A stretch of DNA of 64,000 nt from Aedes albopictus. Lineage: Eukaryota > Arthropoda > Insecta > Diptera > Culicidae. Below are positions 22,451 through 33,410 of this stretch, piece by piece. How positions within the stretch are numbered: the first letter of the stretch is position 1; the number at the start of each line of letters is the position of its first letter. Below the pieces are notes generated by a model. It did not search any database and was not told the DNA's origin. It was given only the letters and a program-made list of their open reading frames with translations. Both the position numbers and the translations under genes were made by a program. The stretch covers positions 250,765,233-250,829,232 of the forward strand of contig NC_085137.1 in the NCBI RefSeq assembly GCF_035046485.1. Reading direction: 5' to 3'.

Positions 22451-22576
22451 ATTCGATCGAACCATCGGCAGGGTAGCCCGGGCGCATCAATCCATCGCGC
22501 CACGCAAACTGGTACGTGAAACTTGGCGCGCAATTCACGCTTGTTGAAGCGTGATGCCAGCGGTATTTGCATACCA

Positions 22577-22687
22577 AATCCACAAGAGTTGTGATACCGT
22601 TCCACTAAGAGTTGGTATTGAAATCCACACAAGAGTTTTGATACTGTCCCACTAAGAGTTGATCGAAGTTATGTGGGAAATTCCCAC
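22577..22687 (+). promoter_or_regulatory. 46-bp tandem repeat followed by a kappaB-like palindrome
   Basis: Two direct units (22577-22621 and 22622-22667) share CCACTAAGAGTTG and ATCCACA-AAGAGTT. Immediately after is the perfect 15-bp palindrome GTGGGAAATTCCCAC (22673-22687), whose core GGGAAATTCCC is a symmetric Rel/NF-kappaB site. Regulatory meaning is inference. Confidence 0.35.
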
Positions 22688-22689
22688 AT

Positions 22690-24060
22690 CAAAATTGCTT
22701 ATAGCTTTCATAAGAAAGCTATTTGCACTTTCAAAAGAGTTATTAGAAACATTTTCTACCAGTTTCCACAAGGGTTGAGGATCTCCCCATCGGAGCAACG
22801 GAGTACGATGGAGCACTTGGATGGCTCCCGCATCGGCAGCGAAGACGACGAGCCCAACCGCAGCCCGCGAGTTCACGACACTGTGATTCCCAAATTTGAC
22901 TGCCCCGGCTGACTTCTCGGCAATCGACCAAGTTCAATGGAATCATTTTTAATTCATCAACTCGGAGTATTGCTGCTGCTGCTGCTGTCCGCTCGCTCGA
23001 GCCGGTCAACCTTTTCCGTGAGGCAAAAAGCAGCCCGGCCTCAGGTACCAAAACTGTCATCGGTCGGGCCGTGTTTGGTGCGTCGTCGATTCCTTTGAAG
23101 TGCAAATTCCTACATTTCACGTTGCGCCCCATTTGTAATGTCACTTCTCGGGTAACTCCGGCTGGATATTTACGTTTTCGTTTCCCGCCGGCACCCTTCC
23201 TCATCCTCACCCCATTCAGCTTCGGGGCGAGTTGATGGTGCGATGCTCGGTTGCTCCTGCTGTCACTACCAGAACCTCCCTGTCGATTTGCGAGGATGAT
23301 GTGGAATCAACCAGGCAGGCAACCGACAGATTGGCAGTCTTCTTGACTTCTCTGCAAGCGCGCCCGCCTCCACTACTGCACAATCCATCCGTTTGTACCG
23401 CAGGGGCACTGGTTGACTGACTGGTTGGTAGGTACATTGCACATCTGGTGGGATCACGATCAGAGCAAATCCCGGCGTCCGTCAACGCGTCGAAAAAAGC
23501 AAAACCGAGAGAGGGTGGAACACGGGGGATGCGATGTTTGAGTTGTTTGTTCTTCTCGCCTCACAGCGCGCTCCGAAAAGTTCAATTGCATTTATTCTTC
23601 TCGCTGGGATTGAAGTGGGTATACCTATATACTTACTTTTCTTTGCTTCATTATCTCATTAGGCGGGATGAAATTTTAATGAATCACACTCTCTGTCTGG
23701 CTGCCAGTTCGTTTATCTTTCGAGTTTGGACAGTTGTGGCTTTTGAATGACGGATTTAATGTAGCCATCTGCATTAAACTTGTCAGTGAAAGCGTATATC
23801 TTTGAATGTTTTTTTTTTGCATTATATTTAGTCATGAGCATTCTACTGAAGGCATTTCATAGACGAAGATCAAAATCAGTCCACTCATTAACGCTATTCG
23901 ATTAGATACAGTTAGGTTTGCTATAAGACACTGCCACATGCAGTTTCCGATATTTTGGCACGGGGTCTTATTTTGACACATTCAGCCAAAATTCAGTTCA
24001 TTTTATGCAAATTGGCTACAATTTTATGTTCACGGCCAGATACTGTACGGCATGGTGTAA
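22690..24060. other. Low-repeat island, no gene recognised
   Basis: Contains a short frame from an ATG at 22807 (MEHLDGSRIGSEDDEPNRSP..., 34 codons) downstream of the promoter module, with no family match. A (CTG)n run lies at 22971-22988. Minus-strand frames (23210-22743 and others) overlap plus frames and have no motif. From 23.76 to 24.06 kb it is AT-rich with nothing seen. Confidence 0.3.
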
Positions 24061-25180
24061 GCTGGGTATGTTGCGCAATTCAGATCCCATTGTGATCCAT
24101 CAGTCTCGGCCCAGCAACTCCTATCCCTACCTCTGCGTGGTACCGGCTGGAAACCATGAGCAACCTTAGGGAAGATCGGGTAATCAACCCCGGTGGGAAC
24201 TTTGGTCGTAGGCTGACAGGGAAGGGGGGGTTTGCTACTGAGTGCCGAGTGCCAGGGAAGGACTCAAAGCTCAACTTTGCACTATGGTCCTCCGGAAAGA
24301 AGGGGGTTGGTGTCATGCCCTACGAGCCAGCCGTAAAAAAAATATTGTAACGAAAAGTCAACAACAGAGTAATACGAACCGAAACCAACGGCAACGATCC
24401 CACGAACGAAAAGGACTTGCGATTGGTACGTTGAACTGTCGATCTCTCAAATTCATTGGGAGCACCCGCATACTCGCCGGTCTACTGAAGGATCGCGGGT
24501 TCGACATCATAGCGCTGCAGAAGGTGTGTTTGACAGAATCCATGGTGCGAACGCTTAGAGGTAATCATACCATCTACCAGAGCTGCGGCAACACAAGCGA
24601 GCTGGGAACAGCTTTCATCGTGATGGGTGATATGCAGAAGCGCGTCATTGATTGGTGGCCGATCGACGAAAGAATATGCAAGTTGAAGATCAAGGGCCGA
24701 TACTTCAACATCAGCATAATAAACGTGCAAAGCCCACACTCTGGAAGCACTGATGATGACAGGGACGCATTTTACGCGCAACTCGAACGCGAGTACGACC
24801 GCTGCCCAAGCCACGACGTCAAGATCATCATAGGAGATCCAAACACTCAGGAGGAGGAATTCAGACCGATGATTGGAAAGTTCAGCGCCCACCAGCTGAC
24901 GAACAAAAACGGACTACGCCTCATCGATTTCGCCGCCTCCAAAAACATTGCCAGCACCTAGGCCAGCACCTTTTTTCCAACACAGCCTTCCTTATCGTTA
25001 CACCTGGAGATCACCACAGCAGACGGAATCGCAAATCGACCACGTTCTGATTGACGGACGGCACTTCTCCGAAATTATCGACGTCAAGACCTATCGTGGC
25101 GCCAACATCGACTTCAACCACTATCTAGTGATGGTGAAACTACGCCCAAAACTCTCCGTCATCAACTATGTACGGTACCG
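24061..25180 (+). pseudogene. RTE (JAM1-like) copy B: 5' region and endonuclease
   Basis: 24.06-24.36 kb looks like the element's 5' leader. The endonuclease follows (24.42-25.18 kb): LAIGTLNCRSLKFIGSTRIL, IIALQKVCLTES, IIGDPNTQEE, then after a stop at 24961 [27 protein letters not shown] and NHYLVMVKLRPK. The enzyme would nick target DNA to prime reverse transcription. Decay is visible at catalytic sites: LQE is LQK, GDFN is GDPN, and the Asp before the final His is Asn. The frame is interrupted by the 1.53-kb element at 25181 and resumes exactly at 26712. Confidence 0.88.
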
Positions 25181-26711
25181 CCCAAGTAACAATCCAAATT
25201 CTATTTGGTTTTATTTGTTTTTATGTCAGTTTTATCGGAACATTGCATATTCTAGTTGATCTTATCGGAGTTTCTGCTGAGCACAACTATTCTTCGTCAA
25301 TATGTGGTTTTAAGAACACCTCCAAGAATACTTGAGGTTCAGTTCATAAAACCATAAACACAACAAGAACTGTTGAACTTATTTTCAGTTTTATAAGGTT
25401 CTTGTAGCTATCTTCAATTATTCGTTCTTGATCAAGAGCAACTGTTCTCGCATGAGAACAGTTTGGTACATGAAAAATACAAGGAGAAACTCAAGCATCA
25501 GATTTTGATTCTCATCGTTCCATTATTGCTGCCAATCAAGAACACCTACCTGGAATCCCAACCGCGACGCGGTGCAGTGCCAAGTTCCTCCGGTTGCAGC
25601 ATCCGAAATGAGGTGGGTATGGTCATCCAGGACGTCGATTCCAGTGCAATCGGGGTTCCAATCATCGATCTTCAAAATCAACAACTACTTACCTCTTGGA
25701 AGTGCTGACCGGAGGAATGAGGCACTGCACCGCATCAAGGCCGGTTATCGAAAAGGTCTGCCTGGTTGGCAATGGTACCGGGCTGATGATTAAATTCATC
25801 GGACGAGATTCAGAAAATCCACCGCGGTGCGATAATTTGTTGTTTGTTTACAATTTGGCGTACATGATTTATGACGTTCTCGGCGGAGTTTGCATAAACC
25901 TACATCAAGAACGTTATAAACCTGAGTACTCTTGAGTAATACTTCTTACCCTTGCATAAGATGAAATAAATTTAAGACGTTCTTGATGGAGGCCAACTAG
26001 GCTGCATTGAGAACGTTATAAATCCTAGTATTCTTGAGTTATGCTTTTAGCTCTGGCATGAGTTGAAAGAAATTTAAGACGATCTTATGGTGATGTTGAT
26101 TAAAACCATCGATGATGGACCGACCACCGGCCTAGATTTCAATGGAAGCCATGTTGAGAAAACTCATGAGAAATGTTCGCATGACCAGGAATAATATTTT
26201 TAAATATTTTATTAGTGCGTTATAATGGAAGCGCGTTGCAATTTTTGGAAGTATCTTGCAACATATATACGATGAATTTTGCTTAGCATTTTGCATTCTT
26301 GTTACTCTCCGGAAATATTTCCAATTTGTGTAATAAATTAATCCCGATTACAATAATGTGTCATTTTCATTGTGTTTTAATTTTAATTTAATTCACCAAA
26401 CTTTTCTGTCGACATAAAAGCTGCATCAGCAACAACACTGACAATTTTATTATTGTTTTATCGTGCACTTGAAGAATTCTACAAGGAGAGAGCAATTCGC
26501 CTTGAGGACAATTTGGGAAGTACAACAAGTTTTAAGAGAAATTTAAAAACAACTCTCCAAGAGCATCTTAGGATGGGCCTCTTTGATCTTATGGCGGGTT
26601 TATGGTTGAGTTGATGTCGTGTTGCAGAGCAATTTAGTTTATGCATGGTTTTAAAGAACAGGTGTTGAAGAATACTTCAGAAGCATTATAAAATTAATTT
26701 TGTTACTTGGG
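25181..26711. mobile_element. Non-autonomous inverted-repeat element E1 (CCCAAGTAAC ends, 2-bp TSD)
   Basis: Starts CCCAAGTAACA (25181) and ends TGTTACTTGGG (26711). The dinucleotide CG is repeated at 25179-25180 and 26712-26713. Removing the element plus one CG rejoins RTE codons perfectly as VRYRRPPRYNLEQLK, which proves both the boundaries and the 2-bp duplication. Inside are two ~96-bp direct repeats (25890-25985, 25986-26085; GAACGTTATAAA and GAAATTTAAGACG landmarks) and an inverted repeat at 25569-25600/25704-25733. No transposase. It belongs to the same end-type as E2-E5 in this window. Confidence 0.9.
25569..25733. repeat. Hairpin inside E1 with a splice-donor-like site in the loop edge
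   Basis: GCGGTGCAGTGCC...CCTCCGG...GCAGC (25569-25600) is inverted at 25704-25733. On the minus strand CCAAGAGGTAAGT lies at 25687-25699, a strong donor match, after a short open frame (MNLIISPVPLPTRQTFSITG...). The GC content here differs from the AT-rich rest of E1, so a captured host fragment is possible. Confidence 0.4.
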
Positions 26712-27242
26712 CGGCGACCGCCACGGTACAACCTAGAGCAACTAAAACAACCGGATGTGGCCTCAGCATACGCGCAGAATCTCGAGGCCGCTTTACCAGA
26801 CGAGGGCGAGCTCGATGAGGTACCTCTAGAGGACTACCGGAGAACAGTGAAAGCAACCATCAACGACGCAGCCGAGAGCACCATCGGGTACGTGGAACGG
26901 AATTGACGGAACAAATTGTTTGACGAATAGTGCAGAACGGTTTTGGAGAAGAACAACGCAGTGCGGGCGGTAATGGTGCAGCAAGGAACCCTACAGAACG
27001 TGGAACTTTACAACGCCGCCAGGAAGAATCGAAGTGCGAAGAAATGGAACTGCTGCGCCGTTCCCAAGAAACACGGATGTTCTACCAGAAGCTCAAGGCA
27101 TCCCGCAACGGCTACGTGCCGCGAGCCGAAATATGCAGGGATAAGGACGGAGGCATCTTGATGGATGAACGTGAGGTGATCGAAAGGGCGAAGCAGCACT
27201 TCGACGAGCACCTGAATGACTTGGAGGACGTGCACAAAGTGA
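26712..27242 (+). pseudogene. RTE (JAM1-like) copy B, continuation (linker to RT start)
   Basis: Continues the interrupted frame: RPPRYNLEQLKQPDVASAYA, PLEDYRRTVKATINDAAEST, then after a stop and frame changes FYQKLKASRNGYVPRAEICR, KDGGILMDEREVIERAKQHF. It ends at ~27242 where a different LINE family begins abruptly. RT motifs are not reached. Confidence 0.85.
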
Positions 27243-28672
27243 TATCCCGTGATTTCGTCACGAAAAATCAAATCGACCACATCTGCATCAGTCGAAACTG
27301 GAGACGGAGCCTTCTTGATGTTCGGAACAAACGTTCGACCATCACCTACTAATCGGCGAGATCCGACTGTGCATTGCTAGGATCCATCGACAGCAGGAGA
27401 AGAACAGGCGCCGGTTCAATACTGGACTGGAAGACGCTGTAGAGGAGACGAATGTCGCCAGTGTTTGCGGCTTTCTCGCCTTCGTCGGAAAAGAAGTCCG
27501 CCCTCGCTCTTTTGTCCCGTTTACATGAGCGTTCCACTTCCTTCTTGAGAGCCGAATAGCGCTGACGGGCTACGGCGTTGGCTTCTCGGGTTTTCGCTAG
27601 CTCTATCGCGGCTTTGGCGTTCCTTCGTACCTCTATCTTCCTCCAGGTATCATCTGTGACCAATGTTTTCTCCGGGTGCGTAGCTCACCCAAATTATTTT
27701 CACCGGTAGCGATGAAGACGTTCTTGATGGCCTTAGTTCAGAACGTCGCCTTAGTGGGATTGAGATGAACGCTACTATTCCCGTGAAAGACAAGTCTGGA
27801 CAGTTACTGACCGACTCGGCGGACCAGTTAAAACGCTGGTTCGAGCACTTTAGAAACCATTTTGAAGTGTCGGTCACGCCATCAACACCTCAGCATGATC
27901 CGCCAAGGGTTCGACGCATTACCCGTGTCAACACCGAAGCTCCATCAGTGCAGGAGATAAAAACAGCCATCCGTAGCATGAAATCGAACAAGGCCCGGGG
28001 GTTGATCGCATATCAGCCGAGATTCTCAATGCTGATCCCGTAGTTTCTGCACAACTGCGGCATCAATTACTCTCCAACATATAGAAAACCGCGACATTTC
28101 CAGTAGACTGGATGCAAGGCGTCTTAGTAAAGGTACCCAAAAAGGGTGACCTGTTTGTATGCGACAATTGGCGGGACATCATGTTACTTACTGTGTATCG
28201 TTCTCAAAGTCCTCTGCAAAGTGATCCTTAATCGGATACAGGAGAAGATTGACGCAACTCTCCGACGGCAGCAAGCAGGATTTCATGCCGGACGATCCTG
28301 TGTGGACCATATTGTCACGCTCCGTATCATCCTGGAGCAAATCAATGAATTCCTAGAGTTTCTCTACCTGGTGTTCATTGCTTACGAAAAAGCTTTCGAC
28401 CGCCTCAATCACGAAAACATGTGGGAAGCCCTCAGGCGCAAGGGTCTCCCTGACAATGAGAAAATCATCGGCCTCATTGAAGCACAGTACAGAGCATTTT
28501 CGTGCAGAGTACTGTACAACGGTGTTTTGTCCGATCCCATCCGGATCGTTGCTGTAGTGAGGCAAGGATTTATCCTATCACCGCTACTGTTCCTCATCGT
28601 AATTGACGAGATCCTCGTTGGTGCGATTGACCATGAACCAAATCGTGGATTGCTTTGGCAGCCCATTACCAT
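27243..28672 (+). pseudogene. LINE family 2, copy C (endonuclease end to RT), with internal inversion
   Basis: Starts in the endonuclease end: SRDFVTKNQIDHICISR and WRRSLLDVRNKRS. The linker segment 27435-~27690 is in reverse orientation (minus strand DTWRKIEVRRNAKAAIELAK, GDIRLLYSV). Forward sense returns at ~27722: ATIPVKDKSGQLLTDSADQL, RVRRITRVNTEAPSVQEIK. RT follows at 28.14-28.67 kb: LKVLCKVILNRIQEKIDATL, QAGFHAGRSCVDHIVTLRI, EKAFDRLNHENMWEALRRKG, VRQGFILSPLLFLIVIDEIL, ending WQPITM. The catalytic DD part is missing because the Juan-type element region follows. Multiple stops. The C-terminus of the family reappears at 31.27 kb. Confidence 0.85.
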
Positions 28673-28914
28673 GTTTTATTTTGCCGATAACTTTTCAACC
28701 GTTGATTTTTGCGATATAGTTTCTTCGGAGAAGTTTCTACGTAAGACAAAGCGCATCTTTTGACATGTAGAGTTGAATGATCAATCCACCTATAAGTGAG
28801 ATGAAATAAATATTTTTTTTTTTCAAAAAATGCAGATAGGCCTTTGATGTATTCGGCAAAGTTGTGCAAAATGCAATTTTGAACCACTTTGTCAAAGACG
28901 CCATGACCCATATG
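28673..28914. other. Unclassified repeat between two LINEs
   Basis: AT-rich, with a T12 run at ~28812 and no coding motif. It may be a small MITE or 5' junction material. No terminal repeats found. Confidence 0.3.
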
Positions 28915-31261
28915 CAACCCTCGATGTCTACATCACCAACATGGACAACATCTCTCAGCCGGTTGTACACCAGGAGCTCAGCTCGGACCACTTCCCAGTG
29001 GTGGCCGAGTTTGGGTCCCTGGTCAACCGGCATCGTCACCTCCGACACAACTATCATCAAGTCGATTGGCGGCATTGGCGCCTCTTTCAGCGGTGCGTCG
29101 ACGACAATGTGGACTACGAGGTCTTCCCCGAGACGGCTGAAGACATCGATAGGCAGCTGAAAAGCATGGAGGCGGCTATTACCCAGGCCAGAAAACAACA
29201 TGTGCCGGCAGCACATCAGGTAAGCAACTCCCTTGTAATAGACAGGCTCACCAAAAACTTGATTCGGTTGCGAAACACCACACGCAGGCAGTACCAGCGT
29301 TATGGTCTGCCTGCCTTAAAAAGCGATGTCAATCGCATGCACAAAATCATCAAGGCCAGATTGGTGGACCTCCGAAACAACGATTTTTCGAACAAGATCC
29401 GCACTCTTCCAGATTGCTCCAAACCATTCTAGAAAATGACCAAAATTTTGAAATCACGGCCCAGGCCTATTCCACCGTTGATCCCATTAGGCAATGCTGA
29501 CTCTCGGGATCGTTTGATAACCCCAGAGAAGAAGGCTGATGAGTTAGGTCGACACTTCGTCAGCTCACACAACCTTGGGCATGACATTGTCAGCCCCCAC
29601 GAAGCAGCTGTCTCCGAACATGCTGCCAACTTACATCTGATCCCCACGACCATCACAGCTGAAGAACTGTCGACCTATATCAAAAAATCAAAAAAACATG
29701 AAGGCCTCAGGCTTCAATAACACGCTGAACTAGGAGCTCAAGAACTTGAGTCTCCAGTTCTATCAACATCTGGCACTGATCTTTAATCAGTGCCTCCGAC
29801 TAAGCTACTTACCCTCATCCTGGAAGTCAGCCAAAGTTATCCCCATCAGTAAGCCTGGAAAAGATCCTTCATCGCCCAAGAGCAATCGTCCCATCAGTCT
29901 TCTCTCAGCATTGTCCAAACTCTTTGAGAAAGCGATTCATAACCGACTACTCTCCGCAACCGATCAACATAACATCTTGCTCGAGGAACAGTTTGGTTTT
30001 CGGCGCGGTCGATCAACCGTTCGCCAACTGTCCCGAGTAACAAACAACCTCAGACGGAACAAGTCCCTCTCCAAAACCTCTGCCATGACGTTGCTCGATG
30101 TTGAAAAGTCATTCGACAACATCTGGATGATGGCCTGGTGAACAAGCTGCCCCAGTACAATATTCCCAACTACTTGATGAAAATCATCAGCAATTATCTC
30201 TCTGACAGGACATTCAGAGTCTCCACCAATGGAGAAATATCCTGTCCACAAAACATCCCCGCCGGAGTTCCACAGGGAAGTATATTAGGTCCACTCTTGT
30301 ACAACCTGTTCACCTCGGATATTCCACCGCTGCCAGAGAATGGTTCGCTATCGTTGTTCGCCGATGATACGTCAGTCGTCCATAGTGGTAGGTTCATTAG
30401 GGCGCTCACCTCTAGACTCCAAAGAAGCCTGAATATCCTGTCAGACTATTTGACCAGTTGGAAGATCTGTATCAACGCGACGAAGACCCAGGTCATCCTT
30501 TTCCCTCATTCCAAATCCCCCCGACTTGTTCCGGCTGAGGATTGTAAAATCACCCTAAATGGATCAACGGTGGAATGGTCTGGTGAGGCCGATTACCTGG
30601 GCTTGACCCTGGACAGCAAGCTACTCTTCAGACAGCAAGTTGGTAAAACTGTCACCAAGTCCAACATACTGCTTAAGTTGCTATATCCCTTGATCAAACG
30701 CAAGTCAACGCTGTCCCTGAAGAACGAGCTTGCTGTCTACAAGCAAATCATCCTCCCCGTCATCGAATACGGAGTACCAATTTGGGAGAGTTGCGCCCAA
30801 ACTCATCATCTGAAACTCCAACGTGTTCAGAACAATTTCCTAAGGATGATTGTCAACAGTCCTCCGAGAATGCTAACATCAGAGGTCCACCGTCTGGCCG
30901 GAATCACAACCCTAGATGAAAGATTTGGTGAGTCTGTCATTAGGTACATGGCGAGTTGCTGCCGTTCAGACCAACAGGTCATCCGGGACATTGTTCCCCA
31001 CAATTAGGTTATTAAATTTTGTAAATAGTAGATTTGTAAATAAGTAGTTAGGTTATCAAATTTTTTCCCCTTTTTTGAATACTAGAGCTCTTAGAGAACG
31101 GACCTGTAAATTAGAATAATCAATTGAAGCAATTACCAGTCACCCAGACTATAAAAATTAAAAACCCAAAGATGTAGAGCTACTAAGGCTATATCACTTG
31201 ATATGTATATAGAAAATAATGTAAAACCATAAATGAAACAAATAAAATTAATTTTATCTAA
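28915..31261 (+). pseudogene. 5'-truncated Jockey-clade LINE (Juan-like)
   Basis: Begins at the endonuclease C-terminus (LDVYITNMDNISQPVVHQEL, SSDHFPVVAEF; the SDH active-site motif is intact). RT: SKLFEKAIHNRLL, QFGFRRGRSTVRQL, LDVEKSFDNIW, AGVPQGSILGPLLYNLF and LSLFADDTSV with an intact FADD. The C-terminal end (30.6-31.0 kb) is VNSPPRMLTSEVHRLAG...IVPHN stop at 31007. A stop after PFW at 29430, another region of stops near 29720, and an apparent one-base loss at ~30126 break the frame; fixing is not possible in trans. The ~250-base 3' UTR has TTGTAAATA repeats and an AATAAA near the end. Relative to family 2 it is the younger insertion, since family 2 sequence lies on both sides. Confidence 0.88.
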
Positions 31262-31590
31262 ACTAACAAAAATTCCGAGCGAAAGTGGAGGTGGGGCGGC
31301 CACACTCTTGGCAGGGGTGGAAACGAAATCTTCAAGCAAGCGTTAGATTGGAACCCAGCAGGACATCGTTGCAGAGGCTCATGACGGCGCAGCCTTAACA
31401 ACGAAATCCAGCAAGTCGACAGAAATTTGACATGGCCACAGGTCAAGGCGATGGCTGGCATTAGCCCAGGATGGACATCTTTCAATTCGGCCCTCTGCAC
31501 CACCGTGGGTGTCCAGGACTGAAAGTTAGTTATATTGGTAGCCAAATATCGGCCGATGGTCGGCCAAGAATGGCATAGAAGGAAAGGAAA
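31262..31590 (+). pseudogene. LINE family 2, 3' terminal segment
   Basis: The plus strand encodes, in shifting frames, ERKW-like, KQALDWNPAGHR, EIQQVDRNLTWPQVKAMAG and SFNSALCTT...GVQD, followed by TGAAAGTTAG. It is the same C-terminus as the minus-strand copy at 290-525. It probably continues copy C across the Jockey insertion, with ~170 codons missing between them. Confidence 0.8.
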
Positions 31591-31601
31591 TGTATAAAAA
31601 A

Positions 31602-31950
31602 GTGGAGCGGATCTGGTGTGATGGTTAGAACACTTGAGTATCACGCCGAGGACCTGGGATCGAATCCCACTTCCGACAAACTCGCAAAATGTGAGTTCTT
31701 CCTTCGGAAGGGCAGTAAGGGGCTGTCCATAAACCACGTGGTCATTTTTTTGGGACTTTTCAACCCCCCCCCCCCCCCCCGCGTGGTCATTTGTCCATAC
31801 AAAAAATTTTATTTGTCCATACAAAATGGTCATTGGCCGAACCCCCCCCCCCCCCCCCCTCATGACCACGTGGTTTATGGACAGCCCCTAAATTGTGGGT
31901 CCCGAGACGAACTAGCCTAGGGCTAAAATCTCGTCAATACAGTTTAAAAA
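31602..31950 (+). mobile_element. tRNA-derived SINE (Feilai-like), carrying a MITE
   Basis: Body begins GTGGAGCGGATCTGGTGTGA; the A-box-like TGGTGTGATGGTTAGAAC and B-box-like GATCGAATCCC are both present. The 3' half (GTGGGTCCCGAGACGAACTA) ends in an A-rich tail. The flanks repeat AAATGTATAAAAAA exactly (31588-31601 and 31951-31964). Unlike the copy at 3.4 kb it is not 5'-truncated. A 170-bp MITE interrupts it. Confidence 0.88.
31719..31888. mobile_element. 170-bp foldback MITE, TAA target duplication (PIF/Harbinger-like)
   Basis: Ends are inverted: GGGGCTGTCCATAAACCACG on the left and CGTGGTTTATGGACAGCCCC on the right. TAA is repeated at 31716-31718 and 31889-31891; removing the element and one TAA restores the SINE sequence seen at 3.4 kb. 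The interior has two poly(C) tracts and two TTGTCCATACAAAA repeats. A 3-bp TWA target fits the PIF/Harbinger superfamily. Confidence 0.88.
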
Positions 31951-32079
31951 AAATGTATAAAAAACAGTCAGACTAGTCAACACACCAAAATACGTATTGT
32001 AAACTCATACGTGTGTTGTTCTACGCCTGTAACACTATGTGTGTATTGGTGGAGAACACTCAACGGTAGCCGTTATCAA

Positions 32080-32200
32080 CAGATGGCAAAGGCGATGGCG
32101 GGTAATCGCCCAGGATGGAAATCTTTCATTTCTATCATATGTACCACTGAGAGTGCTCATGACTGAAAGTAGTAAGTAGTACTCGCCATTGCCCTGCTAT
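32080..32200 (+). pseudogene. LINE family 2, extreme 3' end fragment
   Basis: Encodes QQMAKAMAGNRPGWKSFI and CTTESAHD stop, followed by GAAAGTAGTAAGTAGT, the element's simple-repeat tail. Third copy of this 3' end in the window. Confidence 0.75.
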
Positions 32201-33410
32201 TTCTAGGATTCAAATCTCTGGTTGAACTTCATACAATAAACTATTCAGTCAACTTTCGGTACTACACAGTATAAAAATCTAATAAACGTTTCAGCTGCTA
32301 ATCTAGTCATAGCGTGTGCAAACCTAAGTTTTTACTCGGACTAAGCAAACAATAAATCATTTTCTTTTTCCTCTCGCAATGAGCTCATCACGCTGCGGCT
32401 GGCTCGGAATTTGGTCAAACAAACAGGAAACGGAAAGTCACGATTTGCATACCGCGTGAACCAGCATCGTCGTCCCCGACCAACCATCATCATCGCGCCA
32501 CCACCATCATCATCACGAGACGAGAGTAAACCGCACATAAAAATAACCGTCAATCCGTGAACGAAAACGTACAGAATAAAAGAAACACACTTTTACTGCA
32601 TCCAGATTTTCTTTTCTTGCGCCGCGGCACTGCCAATCACTCAGCCTGGTCCGTGACGACGACGAACGACGAACGCCGCGCCACGCCGTTCGGAAAGTGC
32701 CCAAGTTAGGTAGTTTGAAGTGTTGCTCTTTCATATCCAATTACTTCAATCACTTTGTTGGTTTGGACTTTATGGTTCGGTTTCTTGGACTGCGCGTATG
32801 TCACCACATTTGACATGGTTCAAATATCGCATCGCTCCCTTTTTGCCATCAGCTCAGTTCAGTCACCAGCAACGGGAAACTCTCGTGAATCACTCAGTGG
32901 AACAAAACGACGACTGACGTCGGTCAAAAGTAAAGTGGCTGCTCTCGATCACACCAGACGTCATGCAGTCACTGTCAAAGCAGGAGGGTGGGGTACAGCT
33001 CGAAGATGTCGCACTCTTTCCCGGTTTGATGTATTGGCTGGTTCAGGATACAGCTCCTCTCAAGCTTATTGTTGAGGATCGCTCGTTTCTTTCGTTTCTA
33101 TCGGTGCGGGTTAGGTTTCCGCTTTTTGTTCTGGTTTGTTTTGAGATTTAATTATTATTTTTATGTTCGAAGGCTGACAAACCAAACTGACGGCTGGCAA
33201 CAGGCTGGGTAGGGTACGGCTGTTGCATGTGGGCCGAACAATGTACTAAGTGGTTCAATGAAATTTTACCGAAATCTGCGCGGTTGAACGATGCGAGATA
33301 ATCATATTCTATCAGGGATGTCTTGAGATAGCTGGCTTTTGGGTTTAAAAACTGATTCATGATCATATTAGTTATTCGTATCATATTTTTTCCAGAACTG
33401 TCTTCATGAT
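32201..33410. other. Low-repeat island, no gene recognised
   Basis: 32.34-33.15 kb is CpG-containing with CAT/CAC runs at ~32482-32516 and (GAC)n at ~32656-32672. Overlapping frames up to 106 codons on both strands lack motifs. Likely host unique sequence. The rest is AT-rich. Confidence 0.3.

Noticed and set aside
22807..22911. Short frame after the duplicated promoter as a gag start
   Set aside because: 34 codons, no retroviral motif, no primer-binding site or LTR ends visible.
24242..24961. Endonuclease-like protein as a host 'craniofacial development protein 2-like' gene
   Set aside because: It is the RTE endonuclease with damaged catalytic residues, followed by a stop and the rest of the element.
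31760..31860. Poly(C) tracts as G-quadruplex regulators
   Set aside because: They lie inside a MITE, and homopolymer tracts of this length may also reflect assembly uncertainty.
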